Source of the DNA: Breviolum minutum Mf 1.05b.01
Taxonomy: Eukaryota > Sar > Dinophyceae > Suessiales > Symbiodiniaceae
Assembly (NCBI GenBank): GCA_000507305.1
Contig: DF241061.1
Location: 26,958-90,957, forward strand
DNA length: 64,000 nt
Direction: 5' to 3'
In this document: positions 41,227-52,927 of the stretch, piece after piece
How positions within the stretch are numbered: the first letter of the stretch is position 1
Layout: each line of letters starts with the position of its first letter
Translations under genes and position numbers: made by a program
Notes under the pieces: model-generated
What the model was told of the DNA's origin: nothing
Database searches by the model: none
What the model saw: only the letters and a program-made list of their open reading frames with translations

Positions 41227-41916
41227 GCAAGTCTGCAAGTCCAAAACTGTAAAAAAATATGTAAACACCTGGATTTGTGAAATTGAAATCCTTTTCAACA
41301 ATGGTCTAACAACGGGAAAAAAAACACTAAAAATCCATGGTCTAGACATGTCAAGCATCCCAGGGGAATGAATCCAGAAATTTCCACCCGTCAAACTCCG
41401 CGTTTCGTAACACTGTACAGGGCAAAGAGCCCAACGGCCGACAGGGCCGACAGCCTTCATGCGGTGCCGCGACATTCCGACATTCCTTTCATAAAGCAAG
41501 GACACCATCGCTGGACCCAATGGACCAAGAATGCCACTTAAATGGCATCAAATTGCAAATGTGCTCTGAAGGTAAAACGGAACAAAACCACCCAACAACA
41601 ACATGCAACGAAAAAAAATACATCTTTGCTTTTCGATAATTTTCCCGGGTTTCATGGACCTTCCGGATGTTTGACAAAACCACCAGGTTTGGCATCCGGG
41701 TCAACAGCCTTGGTGCATCCTCAATCCAATTCTGTTTCTAACGTTGCTTTTAAGCGATGGGACCCATCTTCTTGGATGGCATCCAACTCGTGCCTTGGGA
41801 TGGTTGAAACGTGAGACGTTTTGAGGAATCAAACTCGTCAACCAGGAAAGTGATGGGTGGGTGAAGATTGTTGTCATTGATTTCTATTGTTTTCCCTTTC
41901 TTCTTGATTTTCCAAG

Positions 41917-41969
41917 CGTTAACAGGTCCAAGTTCATCGAACATGCCCTTGAATTTGTCGGAACATGAT
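41917..41969 (+). CDS. Candidate small internal exon
   Basis: The acceptor tract TTTTCCCTTTCTTCTTGATT then TTCCAAG is one of the strongest in the window and the donor ATGAT|GTATGT is consensus. It is 53 bp, phase 1 to 0, peptide LTGPSSSNMPLNLSEHD. An alternative donor TTT|GTCGGA would give VNRSKFIEHALEF in another frame. Confidence 0.5.
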
Positions 41970-42533
41970 GTATGTTGGATCGTCGCACTATGTGGAATTT
42001 GGGGTCATATTGAAGCGAAGGCACACCGGCATACCCAACAAACAATTGCAACCAAACCACTTGATTCACCTAGCGCTATTGACTATTGTGCAACCTTCAA
42101 TTAAAAGTACAGTATACATAGACCTCCTTGAGGACGGTGCATCTGGATATCCGTGAACCGTGAACACATGGAAAAATCGGGACTTGAGGATCATCAACCT
42201 CGGACCCGAAGGTAGAGTTACTTTTTTAAGGACACAAAAATCATCCCCAAAACAAAACATGTTGCCCAAAAAACGGTCGTTTAAAACACCCACATGTTCG
42301 GAATCCATGTTCACCATCACAAGTCAAGTATAAAGAATCAGGGGTCCATCAGGTCACCCAAAACAAAAGTAATAAAACTGCACCGTTTCAAACTGGCGAC
42401 TTTTTTTGGAAACCAGAACCCGTATGTACCATGTTGATGGAGACGTTTCTTGACACTGGAGATTGTTGGTTTGGCTTGTTTCCATTTTGGTTATATCTCC
42501 ATATTACATTGTGGCAAAATCCCTTAAAGGCAC

Positions 42534-42611
42534 CAGGGCACGCAGGAGTCCGGAGCTTTTGTACATGGGTCTGGTTGAAGTCTTTGAGCAAAAGCCAAAA
42601 ACGTGGCGGTC
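42534..42611 (-). CDS. Candidate internal exon, unknown protein
   Basis: The acceptor GTTATTTTGCACTGCAAG and donor GCCCTG|GTGCCT bound 78 bp, phase 0 to 0. The peptide starts DRHVFGFCSKTSTRPMYKSS. Another minus frame is also open. No family is recognised. Confidence 0.45.
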
Positions 42612-43100
42612 CTTGCAGTGCAAAATAACTCCAATGAATCAACTTTCGGAACCTGGAAAGGTCTTGGCTGCCTAAAAAGTCCAAGTCAAAGTGGCCACAT
42701 CGAAATGTGTATATATATATATATATAAATAAATACAAATATAAATAAATAAATATATAGATTTTTTCTTGTGCATATGCAAAAGCGTATAAATACAAAA
42801 ACTTTTACAAATCCCCTTTAACTCTCTAAGAAACTAAGATCTGTTTGGGGACCCTGTTCGGTTTTTTCTGCGAAAAACGATGCTCAATGGCTGGGAATTT
42901 GGAACCTTCACCAAAAAGGCCCTGCTATGCTCCATGGATCTAGGTTGAAGCATACCCCTATTTACTTACCTTCCTCCCGCAATCATGGTTCAGTGGAAAT
43001 GGAGTCCTCCACTATTACATTCCTTTCATTTTGGTTAATTTCCACTTCCACGATGGGAGAAAGGGTACATTTGTTTGATTTTTTTGGTGTAAATAAAACC

Positions 43101-43143
43101 ATGGATCCTATGAAACAGTTCATGGATCCTATGAAACGAATCC
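43101..43143. repeat. Two tandem 21-bp units
   Basis: ATGGATCCTATGAAACAGTT is followed by CATGGATCCTATGAAACG. In one plus frame it would encode MDPMK twice. Confidence 0.92.
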
Positions 43144-43500
43144 AATGTCAGGGGACAAATTGCTCACATGTCAGCTGATGGTGGTATTGCTCTTCTTCCT
43201 ATAGCTCTAGCTGCTGCGCAACAACCCAAGCGACTGTTGTACATTTGATCAGGCCGAATTGGGTCAAGTCCCAATGGATTTACCTAAATTAAATGAATAG
43301 TATCTTTCATTTTCTTTAGTTTCAGTGAATGGTATCCAAGTAGTGCTTTTTCGGTAGCACCTTCGCAAACAACTTCAAGTTAAGACTGCGGATTTTCAAC
43401 GGAAGAAAAAACGAGTTCTGTGCTTTGTCAAACTGTTCAACAATGCTGCCTTAAAAAAATACTTACTTTATTCTGTCTGACATTCTTTCTGACATTGACA
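43144..43500. other. No gene supported
   Basis: Unique AT-rich sequence with no recognised element or exon. Confidence 0.5.
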
Positions 43501-43532
43501 TATCTTCGCTGCTCGCGGTTAAACGCCCGGCA

Positions 43533-43605
43533 GGGAACACTGGACGTGGCTGCTCGCTGTGGAGGCGAAGGAGAAGGAAGAGAGGGAGAAGGAGAACACG
43601 ACTAA
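43533..43605 (+). CDS. Weak candidate terminal exon, Gly/Glu-rich
   Basis: After AACGCCCGGCAG a frame reads GTLDVAARCGGEGEGREG and stops at 43603-43605. The purine-rich low-complexity end lowers confidence. Confidence 0.28.
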
Positions 43606-43784
43606 CATAAAATAAAACAACCCTCACCTGACAGGTGGGGAAAAATCCATCGCCACCGCTCTGAATTCTATCACTCCTTTTGGATCAACCTGTTTCAACA
43701 ATTCACTCTGGGTACCTGCAGTAGAATCAAATCAAAAAAAAATGCATTTCATAGCAAACATCTGCAAATCTTAGAACAAAATCC

Positions 43785-43893
43785 AAGGTGGTTGAACCAA
43801 CCCAACTTGAAAAATACGAGTCAAATTGAAAATCCTCACCCCACCTAAAGCTGAAATATAACAACAAAAAAATCTATAAAAACCAGGACCTAG
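43785..43893. repeat. Family A element, copy 12, diverged
   Basis: AAGGTGGTTGAACCAACCCA and GTCAAATTGAAAATCC at the left; AAACCAGGACCTAG at the right. Confidence 0.65.
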
Positions 43894-44242
43894 TCCTTAT
43901 AATGGTTATGTGACCATATACGAATAAGATATGTTTTTTCTCGCATTTTGTTCTCATTCACTGCCCGCTTACGAAGCCATGACTCCATGTGCAGACGCCA
44001 AGCTCAAAGAAACGTGTTTGGCTTGCAAATAACTCCTGTTTGGAGCTGGACATGGACGACTTTGCCGACGAGTTGTTTTTTTTTAAATGTTGGTGGTGAA
44101 TTTTTTTGGAAGGAACCAGATTCAAAAACGCCGTTTTGTTTTTTTGTGGGGTTGATAAGATGAGACTTCATTCAAATTTATGGTGTATTTTTTTTGGTTA
44201 AATTCTAGTTCATATGTATACATTGTATGTAAACACCTGTCT

Positions 44243-44243
44243 T

Positions 44244-44276
<33 letters not shown>

Positions 44277-44277
44277 C
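44243..44277. repeat. (TA)n microsatellite
   Basis: Two TA runs separated by TATGTA. Confidence 0.93.
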
Positions 44278-44317
44278 TGTGGGGGTTGTGCTAAATAAAA
44301 GTTCCCAGGAACCCCCC

Positions 44318-44745
44318 TTTCGCAAATCTTTCGCGAATCTTTCGCCTCCTTTCGCGGTCCCATAAGGGTTGCATTTTCCAAAATCAAGAATTCGTATCAG
44401 GAATCAAATATATGGAATCAAACAAACTCGAATACAAACTATACAATAAATCGGTTGTTGTTTGCACGAATGAATGGAAGCAACCAAAATGTCATTGTGA
44501 TATGTTGCTTCTTTTCCCTTGGCCAATATCAGGCATGGCTGGTTGCAGCCCATTTTGGGCAGGACATGGCTCGAGTGAATACGTCTTTCGCGCATCTTTC
44601 GCGCGCCTTTCGCGAACCTTTCGCTCGAAATCGTTTAAAAAAAATGAGTAGATACTATCTCCTATCTGGTCTTTCGCGGATCTTCCGCAAACCTTTCGCC
44701 AACGTGTACATTTCTCGAAAGGTACCTTTCGCGCAGACATTTCAA
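44318..44745. repeat. Clusters of CTTTCGCG units
   Basis: CTTTCGC occurs about 14 times in three clusters (44318-44355, 44584-44632, 44670-44740), spaced 10-12 bp in places (CTTTCGCAAATCTTTCGCGA). The middle cluster lies within an open plus frame after a good acceptor (TTTTCCCTTGGCCAATATCAG at 44533), reading AWLVAAHFGQDMARVN. Confidence 0.85.
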
Positions 44746-45661
44746 ATCTATGCCTGTGGACCTCGATTATATAAAACCTTTCATGGGTTTCTGCACGACT
44801 CTCATATATATATTCAAGGATATTAATGGTGCAAAACCAGTGTTTCATGTTGTACCCAAGCCATGGATTCTTAAATCATTTGTTTCACCAAACCCGGGGT
44901 TAAATCAAAGGTGGTAGACCAGTGGATGCCCAGCGTCCAAGTAGAGTTGGGAAGGAGCCAGGATATACAAAATTCCAAGGCAGAAAAACATCTTACCCAG
45001 GGATCGAATGGGACTGATACATGGACAACGTTGGATTCTATGAATAATCCAGCCCGCAAACAAAATATGACACATCGTAAAACTATAAGTATTTAGTTTA
45101 ACAACACATCACTGAAACAAGAATGCATTCCTTTTGTGTAGAAGATGGTGGATGTCTTTATTAATCATGGGAAGTCAAGGGTATCCCCCCTCAATGCCAC
45201 CACCCCCAACAAATAGCTGGCCTTACTTAATGGATGATGAAGCACATCATCATCCCCTACGGCCTTATTAAAGACATGGCTATTGAAAAAACCTCAAGGT
45301 TTTAAAACGGTTGCCCTTGGGGGGCCCGTTGCGGACGTCCTGGCTTCACCGGGAAGTCTCAGAAGTAGGGGCCCCAAGAGCATGCTCTCCGGCGGTCCCT
45401 TCTCATGCAATGTAGACTTCAAATAACTCTTGAGACTTCGTCGTAGAAAATCCCACTCCATGGGGGCAGCAAAACCTGGGGTTTCGACAAAAACAACAAA
45501 GGAACAAACTTAAACCAAAAAAAACATAGCACACATGTTTTTTTTTAATGTGTTTCCCCCCCCCAAAAAAAAAAAACAAGGGTGATATATCAGGGATGTA
45601 ATGTATGGAATGCATGGTCATTTCGCTCAGTTAAGGAAAAAATGCAAACCATTCTTTGCAG

Positions 45662-45798
45662 GAGGAGTTTTTTCTCCGGTAGTGGACAGCAAAAGATATT
45701 GTGTTGAGAGTATCTTTTGCGATATTGCGCTTAAATCCATCTACATGGCTACAATGGCTGGGGGATTGTATCAAGACATGTGCAAGGCTCCAATGTAG
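45662..45798 (+). CDS. Candidate terminal exon, unknown protein
   Basis: The acceptor AACCATTCTTTGCAG is good. The frame (phase 1) reads GVFSPVVDSKRYCVESIFCD then IALKSIYMATMAGGLYQDM and stops at TAG 45796-45798. Two other readings across the stretch are open downstream. No family is recognised. Confidence 0.5.
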
Positions 45799-46199
45799 CC
45801 TTTCTAAAAGGGCACTAGTGCCGGTACTACTCCAATCTAATCCGCATTTAACGGTTGGCCATGTATTTAGTAAACCATCTGAAAAATCCATGGTGGCAGG
45901 TAATATATGTATATTCTGTATTCTTTTTTTTAAATAGCTGTGACGGTAAAAGGCTGCCAAAATAGAAGTAAGCACCTGAATATATCTACAGTCGTCTATG
46001 GTCCTCTGTCAAACGCCTAATGGTTGAATTTCTCCTTCATTAAACTCCTGATGTCCTGGTGATACAGCGGTCACGCACCAGACCCAGGGCTGTGCAAGAT
46101 TCTCATGGAGAAGTTAAGGCCATGAAAAATGGACCCCTTCAACCTGGAAAGACATTACCTCAATTCGAATCTCAATTCTCAAATTGTTCAAACCGTAAA

Positions 46200-46373
46200 A
46201 CCACCATGGGTGGAAAATGGTGCTTGGCATGTGCAGTTTGGATATTTCTTGTGCCAGGCGCAGTTCTTCAGTTTTGTTTAACCACTAAAATGATCCCAGG
46301 AACGTTTCAATGTAGGCATCCCCAAGCGCATGGTCGGCTCCGAAGTTTCCTGTTAGCAGCGGTTGCTGTTTGA
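46200..46373 (+). CDS. Weak candidate, hydrophobic N-terminus
   Basis: An ATG at 46206 opens MGGKWCLACAVWIFLVPGAV, a signal- or membrane-like stretch, continuing to a stop at 46371-46373. A secretory leader is possible but there is no independent support. Confidence 0.25.
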   Translation, partial: TTMGGKWCLACAVWIFLVPGAVLQFCLTTKMIPGTFQCRHPQAHGRLRSFLLAAVAV

Positions 46374-47335
46374 AGCTGGTGGTGAACCAAGCTGAACCAA
46401 CCATGGGGTCAACTGGATGAAGGGACATGTTAACCATTCTTAGTTAGCAAATATTCCAAAGCTGGACAAATTGGGAGTGAAAGCACACGTGTTTTCATCA
46501 CTAAACATCTCAACAAAAAATTAGCTAGATTTGCTAGATTTGATCTTGTTCCTGTTGCTGCTGTGGCGTTTTGAATTGCAACGGTTCAATCGAGTGTATC
46601 ATTGTTTGTGGTAGGTGCATGGTTTCTGCTATTGTCCCCTTTTCTCACTCCTAACTTGAAGCAATGATGACAGAACGGGTCCACATTCTCGACGGCCATC
46701 ACCAAAAGATTCACCCGTGGAAAATGTCCATGTAAGATCAGTGCATGCAGTTTTGGTTTACATCCGATCAATGGTGCCTTCAATTTGTGGTAACTGTATC
46801 AAACATGGATGTATACGGTTTTATAATGATACAATGATATGTAAAAATAAACATATTAGATATATATATATATACATATTTAAATTCTATATGATATATG
46901 AATATTAAATACATTCATGGCTCGTATGGGATCGGTCATCTTCAATCATATGGATTTTCGATCCAAAACCACAAAGGCCGACCAAAGAGGATTCACTTTC
47001 ACTGTTACCAAGATTGTTATCATCGTTAAAGTGATGGGTCTCTAGGCCCTAGGCCGTTCTCTTGATTTATTTTCAGCAACACTACTGGAGCTGTTTTTTT
47101 CAATGTTTGATGCATTCCGATGAGTTATGTTTCCTGGATTGTTCACAGTGGAACTTACTTTGGTAAAGAGAAACAAGTCTAGATGCCAAGAGGCCAAAAA
47201 AAACAATACCAGCATTTGGGTTGGGGAATCGGTATGTCTCCATGTCGCAGTATGGTAAAATGTTGCCACAAGGATGGTGTCAATATTTCCTTCACCATCA
47301 CCATCACCATTTAAAAAATATATGTATCAATATGT

Positions 47336-47381
47336 GTTAATATGTATTAATTTGAATTAATATGTATTAATATGTATTAAC
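47336..47381. repeat. Tandem TTAATATGTA units (period 10)
   Basis: TTAATATGTATTAATTTGAA then two more TTAATATGTA units. Confidence 0.92.
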
Positions 47382-47430
47382 AAATGTGTAGACGTTGGCT
47401 GCCAGTGAAGTGAAAAAACTACAATGAACT

Positions 47431-47488
47431 GCCTGGCAATGAACCCCGGTCGCTGTTCATTCGCTCACCCATTCCACTACCAGCGAGC
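47431..47488 (-). ncRNA. tRNA-like sequence, possibly a SINE head or decayed tRNA
   Basis: On the minus strand, GCTCGCTGGTAGTGGAATGG resembles a D-arm with an A box, and CCGGGGTTCATTGCCAGG resembles a T-arm with a B box (GGTTCxxxxCC). The spacing is roughly right but the acceptor stem and anticodon arm do not pair clearly. Confidence 0.35.
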
Positions 47489-47505
47489 TGTTTCGCTTAA
47501 ACTTC

Positions 47506-47826
47506 ATGTCTGCCCAGTATCGCGTTGAAATTTCAAGTGCACCTCTTCAATGTCACCTGAGTTGTTTTGCATCCAAGATTGATGGGACCCAAAATATAAG
47601 GTTAGCAAGCCTCGAACCTAAAACCAATGTCTTATGTCTTATGCGGGATATGTCCATGGCCAATCTTCCTCCAACATATCACCACGCAAACTGGACCAAA
47701 CGAGGAAAGCGCGGTGCTTTAGAGGGAGAGGATCCAACAGTTGTCAGGTTTGAAAAACCGTCGCCCAAAGGTTTACTGTATTTGTCTAGTCGTTCGTTTC
47801 TTCAGATGGAAAAAGCAAACAGCTAA
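47506..47826 (+). CDS. Possible coding region, unknown protein
   Basis: A 106-codon frame from ATG reads MSAQYRVEISSAPLQCHLSC and includes a basic TKRGKRGALEGEDPTVVRF. A frame of this length is expected by chance a few times in such a window, and no splice bounds are clear. Confidence 0.27.
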   Translation: MSAQYRVEISSAPLQCHLSCFASKIDGTQNIRLASLEPKTNVLCLMRDMSMANLPPTYHHANWTKRGKRGALEGEDPTVVRFEKPSPKGLLYLSSRSFLQMEKANS

Positions 47827-48359
47827 ACTCAAAGGAGTTTTGAAGCCAGAGTCCAAAACACCATGGGAATCAAATCAAAAACACACCGTATTACACCCAC
47901 TACTTTCGAAAATACAGCTATGGTCAAAGCAAATGGCTGGTGGTTTCCCGTGTTCTTCAGCGTTTGAGAAAAAAACCGATGATTGTTCCTACTTGCGGGG
48001 TCCCCGGGTAGTTGCAAACCTGAAGCTTCCGAGGGTGTAAACTTTCACCCCCGCCGCCCCCCAAAAAAAAAGAGAAAAAAACAGCAACACAAACACAACA
48101 CCTTTAAAGCAAACCTGGTGGCTAAACGTTTGACACATTGGATCAAGTCAAGTTGTTTTGGTGGTGCTTCAGTTGTTAGTGTTTGATTGAACACCCATCT
48201 CTCCTAGGTCCAAACCTCCCATTATAGGAATCACCGATTCCTAAGCGGTGATTGTTTAACGTCGCCGACCCAGCCAAAAAAAAAACCAAGCTCTAAAACC
48301 CAACCCTCCAACCAAAGAACACACAAAAAACATAGAAGAAAACAGAAGATCCAAGTGAC

Positions 48360-48425
48360 CCAGTTTTTCCGGATTCACTAAGAACGTCATACATTTCAAC
48401 TCTTCATAGACTTCCAGGGTATCTC
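48360..48425 (-). CDS. Candidate internal exon, unknown protein
   Basis: The acceptor TTCATGGATTCACCTTCCAAG is strong and the donor CTGG|GTCACT acceptable. It is 66 bp, phase 1 to 1, peptide DTLEVYEELKCMTFLVNPEK then L. The frame stays open and becomes strongly hydrophobic downstream (LLFSSMFFVCSLVGG), so a longer exon with a membrane segment is possible. Confidence 0.55.
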
Positions 48426-49180
48426 CTTGGAAGGTGAATCCATGAACAGTCATGTGGAAGTAACACGTGAAGACCTGGAGCATTAGATAGGATGGGATGA
48501 TCATTTGTCGAGATTGATTTTTTATAGTTTATAGATCATTTGTTTAAGTAGAGTCCACATATGGTAAAATGTTCCCTACATTTACACCCAAAAGAACAAC
48601 CATTCATGCACAGAAACATACCAGTCAACATGGATGATCTTATGCAGGTGGCTAGACATGTTGCGGCATGTGCTTGTCACCCCTTCTATTCTCACACCAA
48701 CCCTCAGAGAGCGTTCCAAGCCTTGAATGAAAGCTCCCGTCTTCTGTGAGCATTGTTGTACTTTCAAGATTTTTCTTCCCAACACAAGCTTATTATATAT
48801 ATTTATATACGGCTAAAGTTGCTCAAAAAATGGGAATAATATATGTATTTAGAAATGTTATAAATAAACGTTGATGTATGCTAAATAAACAAACATTTGA
48901 GTCTTGATCCGATATGACATGACTTGTTCTGATCTTTTGGGAGGAACTGGACCCTAAGAAAAAGTGAAACCAGTGAAGCCTTTATCTTTCACACCATCAG
49001 TGACATGTGTCAACTTGCAGGTGTCACCCTGTTCAATCCAAGTACGCAAACATAACATCATCCCCTTCGTGGTTGGCCCTGCCTTCTGCCCTAAGTGATT
49101 CGAGTTCGGCAATTTTGTTCAGAATTTCCTGCTCTAAGTGGACGAATCGGCTATGAGCTCTCCGACTCCCCCAAACAAAT

Positions 49181-49285
49181 ACCCTCCGGTAAACTAACAT
49201 GGAAATGGAAAATCCACCATTTCAAGATGTACCAAAAGGATTCAAAAGGTTGATTTCCATTGCCAAGTTAGTTTACTGCAGGGTA
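49181..49285. repeat. Family C palindromic element
   Basis: ACCCTCCGGTAAACTAACAT mirrors AAGTTAGTTTACTGCAGGGT, flanked by TA. Confidence 0.9.
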
Positions 49286-49504
49286 AAACCAACAAATTAC
49301 CTGCCTTCCGAGGAGGCTGCATCTTGGGCGTCTTGATGAGAATGCCAGTGCTTTATGACATCACACGCTGACCTCACAGGAATTTTGTTTCAGGGAGCTG
49401 TTGTTGTAGTGAAAATCGCACCTAGGCCTGCGACCATAGTTGTTTGTTGAATAGAAAAAGCCCTATGATTCACTAACCTGAATTCTTTTTGGCTCATTTT
49501 GCAG

Positions 49505-49562
49505 GATTAAAATGAGATCCCCCAAACATCCCCTGGCAACCCCAAAAAGTCTGCCCAGTTGA
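49505..49562 (+). CDS. Candidate terminal exon
   Basis: The acceptor TTCTTTTTGGCTCATTTTGCAG is strong. The single open frame (phase 2) reads IKMRSPKHPLATPKSLPS and stops at TGA 49560-49562. Confidence 0.42.
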
Positions 49563-49912
49563 TTCGTTTACAGATCGTAGAGGCCATTTACAGATCCGGT
49601 TTCTGAAAAAAACTTCAGGGACGTGCTGTTCTTGGCAAAAGTGGCAAATGAAGGATTTAGTAGGACCTTTTTTTGATTCCCGGTTGCCGGGAAAAAAACA
49701 AGTCCACTACGGCGTCATTCGTGGTGATGGGCGCTTGCATCCTGGGGGTGGTAGATCCAAGCAGCGCATCGGGTTCCCCTCTTCGCATTCGACTCTCCGC
49801 ATCTTCCTTTAAAGCGATGAGATGATGCACCTGCGGTCCAAAAGATATGACAGGCCGAACAAAACATGGCCTACAAAAACCAAGAAAAACCATGACGTTA
49901 GGTGATGCCAAA

Positions 49913-49964
49913 GATCAAAAGCTACCTGGATCAAAAATGATCAAAAGCTACCTGGATCAAATTT
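49913..49964. repeat. Two tandem 26-bp units
   Basis: GATCAAAAGCTACCTGGATC and AAAAAT recur with AAATTT at the end of the second unit. Confidence 0.95.
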
Positions 49965-50216
49965 CAGAACCTGGGCCTTGTGTATCAACTGAGATTGGGT
50001 CACCCGCCAAAAACGGTCACATTTCTTCCAACAAATTCCTCGCCTGAACGTCGTCTTGGAACACATTGGGGACCAAAACGTGAAAAAGATCAACGGAGCA
50101 TCGCAATCCTCGAAAACAGTTGTTCGATTGCAACATTTTGTTTCAAGTGACCTGGCTAAGAAGCAGGAACAAACAAAAACCAATGTTTAAAAACATGTGT
50201 CTGTATATATACATAT

Positions 50217-50321
50217 ATGGGTGTTTCCATAAATGGTGGTACCCAACAACCATTGGTTTTCCTACTAAAAATGATCATTTTGGCGTGTTTTTGGGGTACC
50301 ACTATTTTCGGAAACACCCAT
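50217..50321. repeat. Family B palindromic element, copy 4
   Basis: TATGGGTGTTTCCATAAATG at the left mirrors CTATTTTCGGAAACACCCAT at the right, with TA at both ends. Confidence 0.9.
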
Positions 50322-50544
50322 ATATCAATCTAAAAATTAAGTATATATTATATAATATTATATATATATACACCTTCCCATACCTTTTACTAAACATGAA
50401 ATAATCTCGGTGGTGACTGTTGCTGAGTGGGGAAGCATCCCAACGTATACATACTACTTGGGTTACGCACTTTTGGATTAGGGTATCATACCTACTCAGA
50501 AGAGGTAATTGGATGTAACTAGTTGCTTGTTTGACAATTTCCAA

Positions 50545-51110
50545 AAAATGGCCAGTTTTAGAGTTTCACAATGAACGGATTTTTGAGGTTCTTGTAGACG
50601 GTGGTAGGTAGCATCTAATCACCCACTATGCAGTATATACCGCTGCCTTCTAGGGGGCCCTACCACCTGTTACCCGAACCAGAGTAATCCGGTGACACAA
50701 GTTCACCCAGAATGTGAAGCCATGCCAAACTCTGACGCTATGCATCTATGCAAGTCTTGTATGAACTCCTCTGCTCCAGTCCGCGTTTTGGGAAGTGAGA
50801 TTCAGAGAATCCCAACTGGTAAATGTCTTGATGATTGGTGAATGATGTAAACATAGCACTTTCTTTAGGGCCAGGGGATTGGGATACTTAATGATGAATC
50901 CATACGCATGTAATTGATATAAGTAATGTATTGCTCCCTGTACATAATCTAGCTGTAAAGGCCTCGTCTGCAATCAATCTACTTGTCTTACTACTGCTGG
51001 ATGCTCAATGGTTTTCGAACCAGCCATGTTTACTTTCTATATCAAGGTTTGTGTATCATGCTTTCATTGTTTCCTCCCTATGAGAATTCATTGATTTTAT
51101 TGAATGACAG
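50545..51110. other. No gene supported
   Basis: Unique sequence; a minus frame at 50746-50973 has no good exon bounds. Confidence 0.5.
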
Positions 51111-51316
51111 TCACGGTAGCCCAGGATTCTTGTGATCTCATGGAACTTGCAAATGGATTCTCAGGCAAGCCCAACAATGTGCAGGGTCCCGGAGAATGTT
51201 TTGCGATTGAAAGGAACCTTTTGAACATATATAATTCATATGATGTCTGCCGCTGGGCTGTCCCTACTGAACTTAGGATAATTCGAAAGGCGGCAAATGG
51301 TTGCCTTGATATCAAT
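51111..51316 (+). CDS. Internal exon of a plus-strand gene, unknown protein
   Basis: The acceptor TTGATTTTATTGAATGACAG and donor ATCAAT|GTAGGC bound 206 bp, phase 1 to 0, 68 codons. The peptide starts TVAQDSCDLMELANGFSGKP and includes ECFAIERNLLNIYNSYDVCR; five cysteines occur in all. It joins in phase to 51539-51728. The minus strand is open too. Confidence 0.58.
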
Positions 51317-51538
51317 GTAGGCACATCAATGTGCAGTTGTATTGCTATACCAAGGAATGTGTTTTCAATCGAAAAGCAGAAACAAAACAAACAACAGATT
51401 CTACATATCTACATCTATTAAACTATACATACTATATATATAATACAAATGTATCTGAATCTATTAAACCCAGGCTTTTCTTCAACTGGTTTTCCCTTCC
51501 ACTTTTCTAAACTTGTGTTTTTTCTTTCCTTCCAACAG

Positions 51539-51728
51539 GTGTCCGTTGGACGTGCGGAGGCCAACTCGGAGGCCAGCGGGAACAGGAAAAGCATCGTTGT
51601 GAACTTCATCTGCCGTGGAGTCGAGGAATTGGGAGAATTTCTTGTGACTGTCCTGGCGGGCTTTTCGCTTTTCGCAGGACGCATCATTGGCTGTTCCAAA
51701 AAATACCGTTGTTTATCCGTGTTGGAAG
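51539..51728 (+). CDS. Internal or terminal exon with hydrophobic segment
   Basis: The acceptor has about 25 pyrimidines (GTTTTTTCTTTCCTTCCAAC then AG), the best in the window. The frame (phase 0) starts VSVGRAEANSEASGNRKSIV and includes EFLVTVLAGFSLFAGRIIG, which could cross a membrane. The donor is GGAAG|GTCGGT, or the frame ends at TGA 51737-51739. GC content is raised relative to the flanks. No family is recognised. Confidence 0.72.
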
Positions 51729-52018
51729 GTCGGTCTTGATAATTATTAAGGACTCTCTTGCGGAAGAACCTTAATCAAAAAAAAATCAGAAAGGGGACAT
51801 AACACACTAATGGAGACACATCCGATATCTGGACTATATAGATACAAATGAAATCAAATATAAATTGTTTGCGGATGTACAGGTATACACATATCAATGC
51901 ATTTCGCTCTCTCATGCCTTGGCAAGCAGTAAAACGAACAACCTTTCTCCAAGAAAGATGATTCCAGGCATGATTGGTTCCAGCCCCTGAGTAGCAACAA
52001 TGACAACATCAAAAACGA

Positions 52019-52019
52019 T

Positions 52020-52103
<84 letters not shown>
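52019..52103. repeat. (AAC)n microsatellite
   Basis: About 28 perfect AAC units. Frames through it give poly-Asn, poly-Gln, poly-Thr, or on minus poly-Val, poly-Cys and poly-Leu. Confidence 0.97.
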
Positions 52104-52104
<1 letters not shown>

Positions 52105-52136
52105 CCCACAACCAACCAACAACAACAGCAACAAAT

Positions 52137-52276
52137 TCATCATCATCATCATCATCATCACGAACTCGGCCTCAATTGAGCTGTACCCTTTGCAAAACGA
52201 GTTCTTGAACCACAGCCTTCGACCAAGAAAACGCACGAGGCATGACACCCTGGCTCCTGAGAAGACCTTCTTGGAA
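52137..52276 (+). CDS. Candidate exon next to microsatellites
   Basis: After an (ATC)n run (52138-52160) a frame reads TNSASIELYPLQNEFLNHSL and later APEKTFLE to a donor GAA|GTATCT. An acceptor CAACAACAG lies just upstream, without a pyrimidine tract. A basic RPRKRTRH occurs in the middle. It may belong with 51111-51728, but the phase does not match a direct join. Confidence 0.42.
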
Positions 52277-52927
52277 GTATCTGGAAAGCAGCTTACATCA
52301 TATGTGTCACCATATATACATTTAAACAAAAATAATATATAGATATAATGATGTATATATATATATATATATGTATGAAACGGTAAGCAAAGATTTAAAA
52401 ACTTACCCTGAAATTCAAAGCAACACGTTTTTTTAATCACTATAGTAAGGAGGGTATCATCAAGAGAAAAATCATCACTTTTTAAAAAATGGTGCTTGAC
52501 TTCCAGGGGCTTCCCTTTTAACCGTGGCTCATTTTGAGGTGTTTGGGGGGCCACTTCGCTTTCGTGCCACGGTCCTCATCTTGGAACAGGTCGGGAAAGG
52601 ATTTGAAAGCCAACTCTTCAGGTGGCAAAGCCAACAAACGCTCTAAGCACTCGGTCCTGGCGGCGGAGAATTGGCTGATTTCTTAGGCGCTACTGCCACT
52701 ATATATTATATATTGTTTAGTTTGTATATGATATGCATATGATAATATGGCGGCAATTTTGATGATGAGCCCCAAGTCGGGTAAGTAGGGTATACATCTT
52801 ACATCATAATACTACATCCAACTCGGTATGACTAAAACTTAGGTAGACCTTACTATAATGAATCATCCCATGTCCACACGGGCGTTTGAACAATGGTTCG
52901 ACTTTGAGGTGGCTTTCCAGATTCAAC

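Noticed and set aside
42388..42798. A 136-codon minus frame
   Set aside because: Its start is translated TA microsatellite; only 42534-42611 is retained as an exon candidate.
51854..52554. Poly-Val, poly-Cys and poly-Leu frames
   Set aside because: They are translations of the (AAC)n microsatellite.
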